64,000 nt of DNA, taken from Wuchereria bancrofti (lineage: Eukaryota > Nematoda > Chromadorea > Rhabditida > Onchocercidae). The stretch is taken from positions 18,431,293-18,495,292 of the forward strand of contig SSBO01000012.1 of the NCBI GenBank assembly GCA_005281725.1. The letters run 5' to 3'. Every line of letters starts with the position of its first letter. The first letter of the stretch is position 1. The notes under the pieces are model-generated. The model saw nothing but the letters and a program-made list of their open reading frames with translations, had not been told where the DNA came from and did not search any database. Made by a program: the position numbers and the translations under genes. Below are positions 41,001-54,575 of this stretch, in pieces.

Positions 41001-44000
41001 ATACTGCCTTAAAAACAAATAAATGGTTATCTTAAGCTATAGTAAAAACGTAAATACGAGTGCATGAAAACCACCACAGCGAAAACCCGTGTGATAAAGC
41101 ATGGAAAACTGCTTGAGAAATATTATAAAGGATAAAAGAGAGAAGTAAAGTAATATACATATTATGTATTATCATTCAGATGCTACATATTTTGAAGCTA
41201 CTAATCTGTAAAATATAATCAAGAAAATAACAGTAGATAAGCAAGTTCGACGTAATGCCTTTAATCTTGAACAATTCAATGGATTTCCCAGTATCTACAG
41301 CAATCGCTATAAATGGGACAGCTAGAAATTTTTCACCAAATGCTGTCCAAAAAGAACATACGAAAGCAAGTGGTGCTTCATCGATACTCAGTGACTTCCA
41401 TGGATTCCAATTTTCCAATGCTGGACCCCACGATACAAAACCATCTGAGATAGGTTGTGACGGCTCAAACTGACTCAATTTCTGAGTAATCAATAATGAT
41501 ACCGGATTGGAAGCTGAAGCTTCTGGTGAGGGCTGTACTTCATCAACACCAACCAAGGCAAGATAATGAGCTATTTCCTCAGAAAGCTCGTCATTTACAA
41601 TAACAGGAATGTCTGCTAGCTGAAAACAAATATGAATATGAAGACTAACAGCCGTATAAGTTTTAAAAAGGAATCTGCAGTGAAAATAAAAGAGATTCAT
41701 TGATATTTCTTGATACTTCTCCTCTAATCAACTTTTACTTTGGAATAGTTGGACCGAATTTCCATCTCGTTTCATACCAAGTGTAGATGAAGATCATTTC
41801 TTCAGTGCAAAAAAAGTAACTAGACAACTAATTTTATTTAAACCTACATTTCCCGCTGTTTTTTTCTTTTTTTGACCAGTGTAAGCATCAACTAACTGAT
41901 TATGAAACAACTGACGCATCAGAGAAAGTGCACATGTTGCTTCGGCAGTTTTCTTCGTTGATCCTTCTGCTCTTGCCGAAAACGCTGAAGAACACAGAAA
42001 TTAAGTTCTCTTAACAAACAGTGAATTTTGAACACAACATTTTTGGAATCATTCGTTACTCAGAACATAATGGAAAAAGTAATACTGAAAAAAACTGTGT
42101 AATGATCTTTTTTCCTACCGGCTGAATTAGTGTTTCCTACTGGCTTAGTGCCAAAAGCTTTAAAAATAAAAGCGTAGAAAAAAGCACGGGTCCCATAAAC
42201 CATCATCACGTTATTTGCTAAATCCGCTTTGAAAATTATGATACATCACAACATAAACACATACACTACGAATTTACATTCTATAAATTCTTTGCTTTTT
42301 CAATGAAAAACAGTACAGCTGGATCCCCATGGAAAAATATAAAAGGTGAATTCAATTTCATAAAAAAGCGCATCTCTAAAAAACACAACACTGATAAAAA
42401 ACATTATTTGAATAAAGTATAATCACTGTTTCTCTTTCCCTTTTCAGACTACTTTAAAAAAAAAAAAAATTTTTTTTAGGAAACTACCAGCTTGCAACCT
42501 TTTCTATTAGTTGCTTTGTCAAAATGCACTTCTACTAAAAACTTTGCTCAAATTGTCGTTTGCATTGAAGGTGCTTTAACAAAAAAATGTATCGCAACCT
42601 ATATATTCATTTAAAAATTATGAGATAAAATTAATTAGTACTTACTGCGCCGCACTTTCGGGACGAAAAGTGACACTTCGGCAACAAAAGTTCTAAAACA
42701 GTGATGCTTTAAATGCGAAGTGTAACAGTTCATCTTACTTTTTTACCCTTTTTTATTGATTCTGATGCCAAATCAATAAAAGATACATGACTTACAGTTT
42801 AGCTGAACTGACCGAACATGAAAAGGTCCCTGTATTTTGTACCTGACTTTTTCATTTTTTTCAAATTCAATCTTTCAGATCCATTAACAAATGTGCAGAA
42901 ACAAGCGAATGCTTCACAAAAAACTGTGAAAACAGAAATCGAACCAATAGGCAAGATTGTGAAATTATATTTTGAATGAAAGTAGATTTCGAATAAATTT
43001 TGAATGCGGTGGTCCAGTTAGGTCAAAAAATATTCAAAATTTGCTTTTGCTAATATTCTTTCTTAACCATAAGCAACTAAGTAATAAGGTTAAAAACAAC
43101 TCCAACATTGAAAATGCTACTGATTTAAACTAAATATGCAGAATCTAGCTTTCAACACAAAAATGTAACCTGGAGTTATCAGTGCCAATACTGCGAATAT
43201 CATATCTTAGCGGTGGTTGCTTAATTTTTTGCACAAATTCATTTAAATGCATCTTACTATTGTCAGCCGTCCATCCTCCATGTATATGTGTCCGCAAATC
43301 AACTGATTCTGACTAAAAATAATTCTCTGACATCTTTTCTGGTTGAAGAGAATAAGATTTATGGCCAACCTAGAGATAAGTTTATCAGCTATTTGCTTTT
43401 GCATTGTCCATGGACAAAGCACTCAGCTAACACCTGAAATCTGAATTTAAAGAAAAAAATACTGCTTCAAGACTTAAAGTAACATTTTTTATTAGGAACA
43501 TTTTTATTGCGAAAATCATTCTGTATGATATATTAATGGATTCTTTTTAATTCACCATGCATAAGCACTTGAGACTAGAAAAAAAGAACAAGTTAATAAT
43601 TTTCAAAACTAAGTAACAGACCTAAGATTTCATGTTGATGATTCCAATATCGAAGAAAAACATTATACTGACAAAAAAACTTTTCCCATTTGATAAGAGT
43701 TAGTTTTTTTCCGAAATCGTCAAAAAAAAAGGACAATCGAAAAGAACTAACTAGCGCAATCTCTTCTGCTTTTTGCTCAATATAACGCTGATGTTCTGTT
43801 TTAATTCTCGATGACGGAATAAACTGCATATCCACTGAAACGTCAGTTGTTGTGCAGCTATTTCCTTCTGATTTGTTCAACAAAATGTTATCTTCCAGTG
43901 CACTGTTCCGACCAAATGAATTTGTTGCCTCCAGCATGGATGCCTGAAATAACACACTTATACAAATACAAGAAGAACGGAGAAAAGAAACGACAACTCA

Positions 44001-44699
44001 ATGAAACGACTAATGAACTACTAATGACGTGCCTTGTTATTAATTCATTAATAGTAGTGTGTTCTAAGCATTAAAATATAACTTTTAGTGTAAATGAAAA
44101 ATACAAAAGAATCACAGAAGTTCAACAGATGTTAAATAAATACTTCAGTGTGAAGAATTTATTTTGATACACATAAACAGCGTATCAAATTGAACGAGAC
44201 ACTTAGAACTGCACTGATATGCACAGACGGCCCATGATACTTAATCTAACAACGGACATAAGTTCAAATAAAAAATACAGTAAGCTTCGGAAGCTCTGTC
44301 GGATCCAGCAACTTCTGTCGAATTAGAAAATGTGCAAAATCTCTAGCAGCGTTAGTAGCAGCATCCTTCTTATTCACCGAGATTCCTAACCCCACATGGT
44401 GCTGTCCTGAAAATTTCCATTAATGATTTTTCCCTGAACATTAAATGAACACCTAACATACACATAATAATTTTCCCATGAAAATTTATTTTACTTGATG
44501 CTGCATTAATGCATACATCAATAACATCAATAGAAGCAAAAATTATGGAAAATAAATATTTAAAACCTGGTATACGTAGTTCGCATCGGAAACGTGTTTT
44601 CCCACCACAATTCGCCAAAGGAGTAGTGCTATAGGATGGTGTGCCGAGTTTTCTTTTCCCAAGCCAACCATATAACCATCCTCGGATTTCGTCCGACAT
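35007..44699 (-). CDS. rha-1: RNA helicase A (DHX9/RHA-1), C-terminus missing
   Basis: DHX9 unwinds RNA, DNA and R-loops in the nucleus. I place 21 exons: 44567-44699, 44279-44406, 43752-43943, 43170-43312, 42646-42692, 41848-41984, 41362-41619, 40785-40970, 40309-40469, 39854-39989, 39195-39351, 38811-38923, 38619-38741, 38036-38248, 37732-37805, 37350-37506, 36837-36992, 36483-36594, 36011-36256, 35776-35906 and 35007-35161. Domains in order: dsRBD1 (from [19 protein letters not shown]), dsRBD2 (GGWTADNSK to [16 protein letters not shown]), [17 protein letters not shown], helicase motifs [41 protein letters not shown] and QRRGRAGR, then the HA2 region and [18 protein letters not shown] to SPLFVFSEK. 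About 1052 residues are present; roughly the last 200, including the Gly/Arg tail, are absent. The junction after RYEAF does not join in phase to EEYRTAEM, so a base error or unusual splice is likely there. The start follows a TATATTAG site by 10 bases. Confidence 0.93.
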
Positions 44700-46325
44700 A
44701 GCCTTAATTCTAATATAAAAGCACTTTGATTTTCCAGATAATTAGATCAGCAATATTCCAAGGAAAGTATATCTTCCAAATATCCAACATTTATACAGAA
44801 TGAACGATCCTGCCTTGTGCAACTAATTAGAATAAAAGTCATTCAACTGTGCAACTATCGGGTAACATCAGTAGTCTTAGGTTAACTAGCTTTGATCACC
44901 ACAAACGCATAATCATTCAGTCACCATCAAGTACAGGGACAATCAACCCTGGAAAGGGGATTTGGGTGGAGAATGCTTTAAATATCTTTAAAAGCTCAAA
45001 ATAAATAACGTAAATATTTGTCCTTCTCTATTTCCAGTAAGAATTTCACCTGATATTTGGAAAGGGAATATTTCCTAGATCACATGTTTTCGCCTTCGAC
45101 AAAAAGAAATGACAAAGCTTTCCACTGTCCCAGAAATTTCGATCCTTACCCACTCTGTGAGTAAGGTTCAGAGGTGTCCACCATATACGCCACAGATCTC
45201 GTAGGAATTCCCCGAAAGTAATGAGGAAGGATACTTTCGAATCAGGTAGGTAACACAAGGATCTTCCCTTTGGTCTATGACAGAAGCATTGAAGAATAAT
45301 GCAAATTTGAGTCTCATCCGGTAAGATACTAGTGATATTAAGTGATAAGACATCAGACATGTAACAAATGTGGAATAAATTTGTCGAAAGACTGCTACTT
45401 GAAGTACTACCAAACTATCACGGAAGTTTACCGGATCCCTTCCTTTCTTCTTTGATACGAAAGGTTGATAAAAAATATAAAAGTGGAAAGAAGTGCTGCA
45501 CCAGAAAAGATGATACTTTTGTTTACAACCATTGACAATTTATCAGGTAGCATGTCATCGTGAATGAAGGCTGTAGTGAGAAAAGATGAAGAATGATAAT
45601 AATGATAGTGAATTAAACAATAGAAACAATACAGAATATAGAAAAGAATAAATTCAATATAAAAGACAACGAAATATAAGGGTTAGATTATTAGAACAAA
45701 ATACATATGTATATGGACAAGTGTGATTAAATAATTAGCTTAGATATAGCAAAGAAAGTGCTGCATTAATGTTTTTTAATATTTCTGAGAAGAAAAGCAA
45801 CAGGCAATTAATGCCAAACAATATTTATGATTTAACAATCAATATTTACCCCATAACAGCTATAATTTTAAATTTGCAGCTATATTTGAAAGAATTTCAT
45901 TTTTACAGTTATTATTTCTGCTTATACTTCCAGTAAAAAGATGAGCCTGAGTAGCTAGAATAGTCATTTTCAAGACGCGAATTGTTGTTCAACTAAGGCG
46001 AGAATCCAAAATTTCAATATTTCAAATATAACCATATTCAAACTTTAGAATTCTATCTCGAAATGTAAAAATTTTCTAACTGAAATCTCTATTTGTACAT
46101 ATTTTGAAAAAATAAACCAAAATAAAACAAGTGAAGTTCTGTTAATTGTGCAGTCCTTAAAGAAATTTTTAGACATTAAGTAAACAAACATAATAGAAAA
46201 TATTATTACACTGAAACAAAATGAGTCCAAATAAGTGTTCAGAAGTTGGACAACCTACAGATTTATCATCCATCTATTTCGCATGACTCCGGAGATATTC
46301 CGGTTGCTATTCACGATCTAAAAAT
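44700..46325. other. Intergenic DNA
   Basis: Upstream flank of the helicase gene and downstream flank of the BTB gene. Overlapping minus-strand frames at 45046-45413 lie in a less AT-rich patch and could be a decayed mobile-element fragment, but I see no diagnostic motif. Confidence 0.45.
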
Positions 46326-48707
46326 TCAGCTTCTTTTTTCAGCTATCTGAGATTCAGCTTCTTTCCTCAGTTCTTCCATTTCATACTTTTCAAATGCAAT
46401 CCTAAGATATTCTTCTACTTCTATCAAGCATGGGATCGACTTACACTCCAAACAATACATCCAATTACACCGTTCACATTTCCACTGCAACACTTCAATC
46501 GAATCACATTCGACTGATTGAATAGTCGATGCAAATTATGTTCTCTTCATAACTCATTACTGTGGACAATAATTGGAGTACGGTATTTATGGATTACGAT
46601 TTAATGACTGAATGGCTTGTAAGTGTTGCGTTATCTTTTCATCATTTGACGATTTTTTTTTCTTTTAACATATGCTCCTAATAATGGGTAGAAACATGAA
46701 AATTCAACTTCAAAAATAAATAAGTACTGACTGACCAGACGGCAATGATTTCCAGTATTGGAATCACTGGTTTTCTGCTGTCCACAACTGCGACATACAC
46801 CTTTGACTGTATCCTTACCATTATGTTTTAAACTATATTTTCTAAAAAATCTCATTGTTCATCCTTCTAAAAAATATTGCATCTTTGTTTATACTTTACA
46901 CTAATATAATTTTGAGCAAAAGATAATTAACTTAAATAGACAGGTATTATCAGATAAGTAATGAAATGAATCAACAAACACGATGATACTGCAAATTTCC
47001 TTCGTCAATTCATTGTTCACTGAACTGCTGAGAAATTGTGAGCGAATCATTAGTTCTTTGATAAGATTTTCTCGAAGTTTTGGACTAAGAAAATAGTAAA
47101 ATGAAGCTTTAGAAAGAAACATGTAAAGGCCAAAGATTGGTTTTCAAAAAAAAAAACCGAACATCAGTCATTGAGGTGATTTAAGAAATCAGCTACATCT
47201 ACGTTGATACTGCATCAGTTTTACGATGCTAATAGAAAAAAACCTGATGAATCCTGCTTAGTATCAGTGAGGAAATCGTATAATGCTTCACAAAACTACT
47301 GTTAAACATAACAATTTTTGACGTATCAGTGGAGGAAATACATTTGCTTGATATTATATGTCATTACTTAAAATCAATGAACAAAATGGTATGCTTACTC
47401 GTAATTATACATAATTGCTGTCTGAAGCAATTTAACTAAGACATTATTTCCATATTTTTGGAAATTTGCTCTCAGAGCAAAATACTCGCAATTAAGCTGC
47501 AAATTTTTCAGATTGTATTTATCGGCCAAACGAGCAAGTGCTGGAATCGATTGCACTGAAAATAATTTTTTTTAAAGCAATACTGAAGATTAATACTTAT
47601 CAGAGAACACAATATCCGCCAAATAATAAATCAGTTTTTTCACCTTCAAAATTCTCATTTCATATTCCAAAGGGTTAATGAAAACCGATCATTTTCTCAC
47701 TAAATATCACGCAGCTATTCCAAAGATAAAAATCAATAGCAAAATCTTGAGAGTCCAGCAACTAGTATAGCACAGAAATTTCTTTTCCGAAAGGGAAAAT
47801 TTCAATAACCATATCGAATATGAAAGTTCCTATATCAGGCATAGCATTTTTCAAATTTAATTTGCCTCTATTTTTTGAACTGTGTGAAGAACATACTATT
47901 CCTGAATAATTTCTTAAATAAACTTAACTACTGATACCCCGAATGATTCGTGGATATATGTTGAAAGTTGTAGGGCACGTAGACTTCAGCATGCATGCAA
48001 TATCATCGTTGTTATCGTATAAACGACTGCTACCGCGAATCCCTTCCATGAAATGATTACTGGTTGTAAGAAGCTTGAAATAGAGTGATTTCTGAAATGT
48101 GCAAAAATTGATATCCTCTTCCTTTGTAGTTTATGCTTTATTTAGAAGATTCTACTAGGTTTGGAAATAACTTATAATTAGTTGATTTAAGAAGTTGATA
48201 CATGCACCAAGTCTGACTTCTGTATCAGTATAAAAAAATCTTCATTTGTCTTTCATAGCAGTCTCATTAATAATCTCCTATTCCCATCGGTAGAATTTAT
48301 GAATGTTTGAATAAGTTACAAAAAAAAAATTTACATTCACCTTAGACATTTCAATAGGGTCAACATAAAATGTAACATCGCCAACTTCTAGACCGAAATG
48401 CCTTCTTTTGCTTTGTCGGGTGTAATCAGTCTGCAACTACACATAATTTCTATTAATAAAGATTTCTCGTAAATTACGAAAGCTTAAAGTAGGATTTGAA
48501 TGGAAACATTACTTTATCAAGAAATTGTCTGAAACAAGATTTTCTATATGAAAATTAACTTTTGTAGAAACTAAGCAGAGAAACGAATATTACAGATACT
48601 TTAAAGTTTTGTGTGTGAATAAAACAATTTACTTCAAAATTTGTGTCCCAATAGCCTCCGCCCAATTGATCGATGTCATCCGTTTGTATTGTTTCATCAT
48701 CATTCAT
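46326..48707 (-). CDS. BTB-domain protein with Cys-rich C-terminus
   Basis: BTB domains dimerise and often bring substrates to Cullin-3 ligases. The first five exons are firm: 48633-48707 (MNDDETIQTDDIDQL), 48341-48430 (GLEVGDVTFYVDPIEMSK), 47938-48091 (KSLYFKLLTTSNHFMEGI, then STCPTTFNIYPRIIR), 47399-47555 (VQSIPALARLADKYNLKNLQ) and from 47084 downward (DPKLRENLIKELMIRSQFL). The pattern of a variable first strand, SxxFxxxI, then ALARLADKYxxxxLxxxCE fits a BTB fold plus its C-terminal helices. Two further segments probably finish the gene: 46740-46830 with VCRSCGQQ, and one ending at 46326 with WKCERCNWMYCLECKSIPC followed by a charged helix. These Cys pairs suggest zinc binding. I could not fit the last two junctions in phase. 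Confidence 0.65.
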
Positions 48708-49751
48708 CTTACATTAGTGCCAACAGCAGTAGTAGTGTTATTCAAGTTATTAAGTACACAATTAAATTTATTAACGGTGGTAGTAATTGGCAACAAATAA
48801 CAATACTCTAAATGTCGTTATTTTAAGAATTATTCTATCTAAATCATACAGGTTTTAATATCACATTATTTGACGGGAAATATAATTCAAATTCCGATCA
48901 CAAATTCGCATTCTGGACCATAATGTAGCCAGTCACTGATTCATCTCAAACGATATAACTTTCTTCGGCAAGCATGTAATAGTAATGATTGACAGGGATA
49001 GAAAGTAGGAAAAACCCGGAGACCTTTACTTGGGAAGTATTTCGTGAAAGATGGAAGGAGAGAAACTATTCGAAACTATCAAGATTTGTTAAGTGAATAT
49101 GACAGTCAGAAAGAAAGAAGTGTCAAAGTAAGAGTACGATTTAAATTAAAATATTAGTGCCACAGATTATGAAAGTATAGCTTCCAACTTTTCCACAAAC
49201 GCAAAACACGGAGTAGTACGCTTGAATGAGCGAAACTGGATCGATGGCAAAATTTGAGGTGTGCGTTGCTGCTAGCATTGAAAAAATGAACTATGGTGCA
49301 GTTAAGGACAGGAAAGATGCCTTTATCGAGAAGCAGATACTAAATATGAAGTGCTCGCGTTGTCTATGTAGATGTCTCATATGGAAATAACGGACGAATT
49401 TAATAACTGAATGAAAGGAATCACTATTCCATCAGTAAATATTCAAAAAGTTATATTACGTTAAAAAGAAATAGTTTACTTCATTTAGTTGACTTACAAG
49501 TTTTCTGCCAAGCCATAAGAGAGGAATTCAAGAACGGTTTCGAATAATGCCAAATGAGTCGAAAGTCAGAAAAATTTTTGCTAACTTTTGTTAAATATTG
49601 ATGAAACGAAACGAGGATATCCTATTTGATCACTACCGATATAAATCAAATACCATTAAAGTAGTACTATTGCCTGTTATCCTCTTAGTACCATCCCAAT
49701 CAGTATGCTATTATTGCCTGCAGCTGTAGATTCCCTTCTGCTAACTGTTGG
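48708..49751. other. Intergenic DNA before the second repeat copy
   Basis: No gene, motif or repeat that I can support. The sequence shared with the start of copy 1 begins at 49752. Confidence 0.5.
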
Positions 49752-50887
49752 AGGCTGTTGTCAATAGAGTCAAAAAATATGATTTGTTGTCATTTATTAT
49801 GAAATAATCACAATAACTAATGATACGAGATTCTAGAAATAGAAAAAATTGTGCCGAGCGCATAAGTCACAATCAGTTTGTAACATATAGTAAAAGAACA
49901 GAAGACGAAACTTACAGTAGAATACAAATATATAACTTTCTTGCATTATTTTTTTGACTGATCTTAGTGACTAAAATTAATTTGATCTTAAACTTATTAC
50001 GAGATATCATATTCTCAAGGTTTTTGACAGTGCCAAAGACTGAGTAGACGAAATGCAGTTGAGAGCGCGCACTTCTAGAAGCTTCAAATAAGCAAGAAGG
50101 GATATCACCATCCTATAAAAGCAAATTGAAATTTCGGAAAACATAAATGATTTTAATTCATAATGGGATGAAGTTATCATATAAAAATAAGGAACGGAAT
50201 AATTTTATGAGCATTTTTTATATATTTTATGAGTCTTAAATAAGTACAGAAAAATTGCGCAGCCTCATGAACATGAAACTATTTCCATCATAGATATTTA
50301 TTCTTCTCTTTTAGCAGAATGTAATTAGTGTGGTGATGGCTAAAGACTATTAGCTAGAATGTTGTCCGTTCATTATAGTTCCATTGTAAAAGCGCTGCTT
50401 TTGAGCATACATTGTTTGTGTTTGATCGAATAATTGAAAGCTTACATCAGTTTTTTAATGTAACACCCTTTTAAAATCTAAAAAAAAAAATAGAATGCCA
50501 CATTAAACAAAGCTTCCAATGAAATCATAGAATATTTAAAGTAACAATACTTAATTCTTTCTTGTTTCTTTCGCAAGATTTCCCATTCTTTTTTAATGAA
50601 GATGAAATTAAAATGTTAAACACAAGCATCAACAAGACAAATTCCTATTACTTTCAACATAAATGTATTTTTCCTGTCCAAATCATTATTGAATCAGAAG
50701 ATTGCAGCAATCTTTGTTGAATTCTTAATTAGTTTAATAAATCTATTATTTAGCAAGGCTCATCATTTTTCCAATTCTGTCCTTCCTATGTGAAGCCTTT
50801 TCTTTTAATTTAAAAGAGTCTTTTTTCAACATATCATCGACTGATCTTTTTCAGTCAATGTGTTGGCTTCTAATCTACTAATGATTG

Positions 50888-51284
50888 CTTAACTTTAATA
50901 GCTTATAACTGAATTTTTTTCTTTTTTTGTTGCAGAATGCATTTCAGCAACTTTGAATTCCAGTACTATCGGATAAGGCTTTTATCCAAAAATCCATCAG
51001 AGTGTTCTTAAAACATTTATTACTTCCGAATAATTCCGAACAATCATCAACAAAAAGTTTAGAACTCGGAAACATTCATTCAGAACTTTATATTTTTATA
51101 ACTGTACAAGGTGTAGTTAATTTTTTTTTATAGCGACAATAACGGAAATTGCATTTTACATTAAAGTCAGCAATCTATAATCATGATAAACTCTAAAACA
51201 ACTTTGCTCCAAAATTTAACGAAATTATGATACTGAAAATATGCATGCGACTTACATCAGATATCATACAGTAATGTGAACTTG
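50888..51284. other. Copy-2-specific 397-base insert
   Basis: Copy 1 runs straight through (around 2670, ATAATTGTCTTTCC) where copy 2 is interrupted. A TTG triplet borders both ends. It includes a poly-T stretch with a TTGCAG acceptor-like end. I see no inverted termini or coding content, so mobile origin is not shown. Confidence 0.55.
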
Positions 51285-53141
51285 TCTTTCCTCTAGTGCA
51301 CCGTAATTTATATACGTCTCATATTCCTTTTGCCAAAATCGTATGCAATTCATCACATGACTTACTAGAATTCAAGCATTTCAAAAAAATGAACCCTTGT
51401 AGGCGCTTTCTTTTCAATCCAATCCATTCAACATAATGATCCCTTACATCGGCGTCACTTAACTGTCCCTACTATACGTCACTTGATACCATTTACAAGC
51501 TAGAGTAGTGGAAAAATACTGAAGTTTTACCAATATTTTTGCGGCCATGAACTTTTTTGACAAATATGACCCAAGAAATGCTGACAAGATAAACAGCTAT
51601 CAATGCCTGATGGATTGTCTAGTATTTCATGAAATCATAAAACGATTAAAGGAAGTAACAGCTAGAAGGGATAACCAGAACTGGAAAGTATGAAGTGAGA
51701 AATGCACTGTATTAACTAAGACCGTTAGAATAAAAACACCAACTGAAATTATAATACTGGTATTGCTAAAGAAAGCAAAAATATTGCATGGAAGAGATTA
51801 TAATTCTCTACGGTATACCTATAAAAATCAACTGCATCGTTCCACAAGACTTTAGATATACTTAATACTCTACCGTTTTAATGATCTTTAATCATTCACT
51901 TTTAAAATCCAATCTTGTTGTAGAGAAGGTATGAACTACGTATTATGTTAATCTACGGAGTCTGACGGCTCCATCATCAATTTTACCAGCTCATTAATTT
52001 TCATTACAGGCCGTCTTGCTGGATACTAATAAATGAATAAGTTGACAATAGATGTCACTTGCACCTTTAATCCGATAATTCTGACGTATAACTGACTTAC
52101 TAGTGAATCCATCCCTTTTTCTTCGACAGCCATAGCGAAATTAAGTTTTTCACGTTCTGCTGTGTTATAAATATCAATATCATTTGAACACTTTCATCAT
52201 GCCACCACTAGTCGAAGATGCGATCACAAAATTTTTCGCTGCATAAAGTTATGACAAATTATATCCAGTTACTATCGATAGAGGCTTTTCATTTCTGATT
52301 GTAAGCATTGAAATTTCCCTTCTCCCTAGGGAAGTTCAAATATTCCGCACCCAGGGTAACAAAAAAACTCGTCATACATATTCTCTATGGATTTTACATA
52401 TGTTCTTTATTTCCAGCTGCCACTCCATTCCGGCAATCACTTTCTTCCCTTTATGCTCAAAACTAGAAGAAACTGCACTGAAGAGAAATGAACAAGCATC
52501 AATGAAAAGCATACAACACAGTGAGCAGTGAACTTCAACAACGACGAGAAGCGCCAGTGCCTCACACCGTCACTCAACGACAGAATCACACCAAAGGCAT
52601 CCGGAATAAAGACTCCCCCGCCGCAAGTATCTATCCTGCAATGAGTCATGTAGACCGCGGCCGGTAACAATTCAACGGCGTTCACAAATCGCCGATTTGA
52701 AAACTACGCAATTCGTAAACTGTGTGTTATCGGTTATCGGTGATCGGGTCAGAGAGAAGGTGCAGGGAGAGTTCACCGCATCGCCGTGAGGTTGTGGTCG
52801 GTCTCATCCTTTTCCATTTCTATTATACTCTCAATCATTGTGACTGTTACAATGCATTATCATTCACTAGTTTCTTTTATCTTCTACCATCTCCGACCTA
52901 GTGTTCCTGTCAGTGTCATTCTTCCTTACCTTACCTCTGCATCCTACATGGCATTTTGTTGGTATCACTTCTGTCTCTCAGTATTTTGCGGATTTTTCAC
53001 TTGAACAATTTGCTTCATCAATTGTATGAGAAAATATGGAAAAGGGAGACTGTCAGCGCATTCGATTAAAAAAGTGTCCGATTTTTCAGATGGTTCGTGG
53101 AATCCATGCGCCTTTTTAGACTTACCATTAGATATCACTAA

Positions 53142-54575
53142 ATGACAGAGAAAAAGCTTTGCAGTAGAATGATTCTGGTGAAAAGTTTGACTGCGATGGC
53201 AACGGAGAAGTTACTGTTGAAAACATCAGGTCAGCAATTCTTGGATGGCATCGATTATATGTATCGAGTGGGCTTATCACCTGATCGCTTATCAGTTATG
53301 GAAACGACCAGTGGTAAATTCATCTTACAGTTCCACTCACGATGCGATCTTCGTCCATTCGCTGTATGAATATTTCATTGAACTTATTGGTTACTTCAAA
53401 CTCGCCTGCTTTTTGGAGGAAGGATAATATTAAGGAGTTATCATCTGTTGCTGTCTCGGCTTACATCCATAAATCTTTCCGTTTTCGAGTAAACGAGTTC
53501 TTTTTCACTCTTAAAACTGATTTTAGGCCAATTATCCCACTTTTCAACGGTTACTTCGTGGTATAGTTCACATTAGAGCATGGCGAATTCAGTCTATCGA
53601 ATTTTTAAATGTTGATTTCAAAATGGCCGATATCCCTGACGTCGAACGTACACTCGAAGTAAGTTTTGTCATTTCAGTGCATAAGCCATTTACGAATTGA
53701 TGATTTCTTCTAACTAGAACACAAATTATAGCATTTGTTGGTTTCAGAAATTACGGTAAAAAACTCAAGTCCTTAACTGTATGTAAGAAGTTCCGCAATT
53801 ATGAATAAGGCGACCTGCTGATTTCTGAATCTTTGTCAAAAAATCACCATAACAATAGCACATTATCTTAGTTCGTAGCATAAGATATAATAGATTTTGG
53901 AATTCGAATTTCTGTTTAAATCTTAAGATTCTGTAATTTAATTTTCAGAGGCTCGAAGTGCATTTGGTACTGCTGCGAAATTGTACATATAACACAATCA
54001 TGAAGTCATCTCATGCATATCAAGTTTTATTGGCACTTAATCGAAATAAAAAGTGCATTGTTTGCGAGTACGGTGATGACAGGTAAGCATGGGTCTATCC
54101 ACTATTTCATAAGTTTATTTCCATGAACCTCATCAGAATTACATTGTTTGAAATATTTTTTAGCATCGATTTCAACTTATTCGCCACATTAATTTTTTAA
54201 TGTGTTGGTGCCTTCTTGCTGTTGATACATCTTTAATCTGTATATCTAAACTTTGGTTCTGCAAATTTCACCTGTGCTTACTAAAAAAATATCAACCTGA
54301 CTTTTTGAAATTTTATTGTTATCTTACATCTCTTTTTTATTTCATCTCTTCTTCTATTTAAAAAGATGACTATCAGCTGGTTCTGTTACTTCTGAATGAT
54401 TAGTATTTATGGTGACATAAAAAACTGAAGAATTAGTTCATTTCTGCTGTAATGAGTATTTTACTGTCTTTATGGTTTCAGATTAAAAGATCGAGTTCTA
54501 CGGGGATATCAGCGTTACTCCTTCAACAATAATAATGTGCCTGGATTGAACGCTGCACCAGTCGCATATAACTGA
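53142..54575 (+). CDS. Unrecognised 193-residue protein, copy 2
   Basis: Same four-exon structure as the gene at 5625: 53142-53363, 53527-53658, 53949-54082 and 54482-54575. All splice sites and the stop are kept. By eye the exons differ from copy 1 at about seven sites: three amino-acid changes (Gly to Glu and Val to Ile in exon 1, His to Tyr in exon 4) and about four silent changes. Exon 3 is identical. Introns and the DNA between exons 1 and 2 differ more. The retained frame suggests it is either still used or very recently copied; the surrounding divergence argues against very recent. Confidence 0.65.

Noticed and set aside
45046..45413. Overlapping minus-strand frames in a less AT-rich patch, possible mobile-element fragment
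   Set aside because: No transposase, reverse transcriptase or integrase motif and no terminal repeats found.
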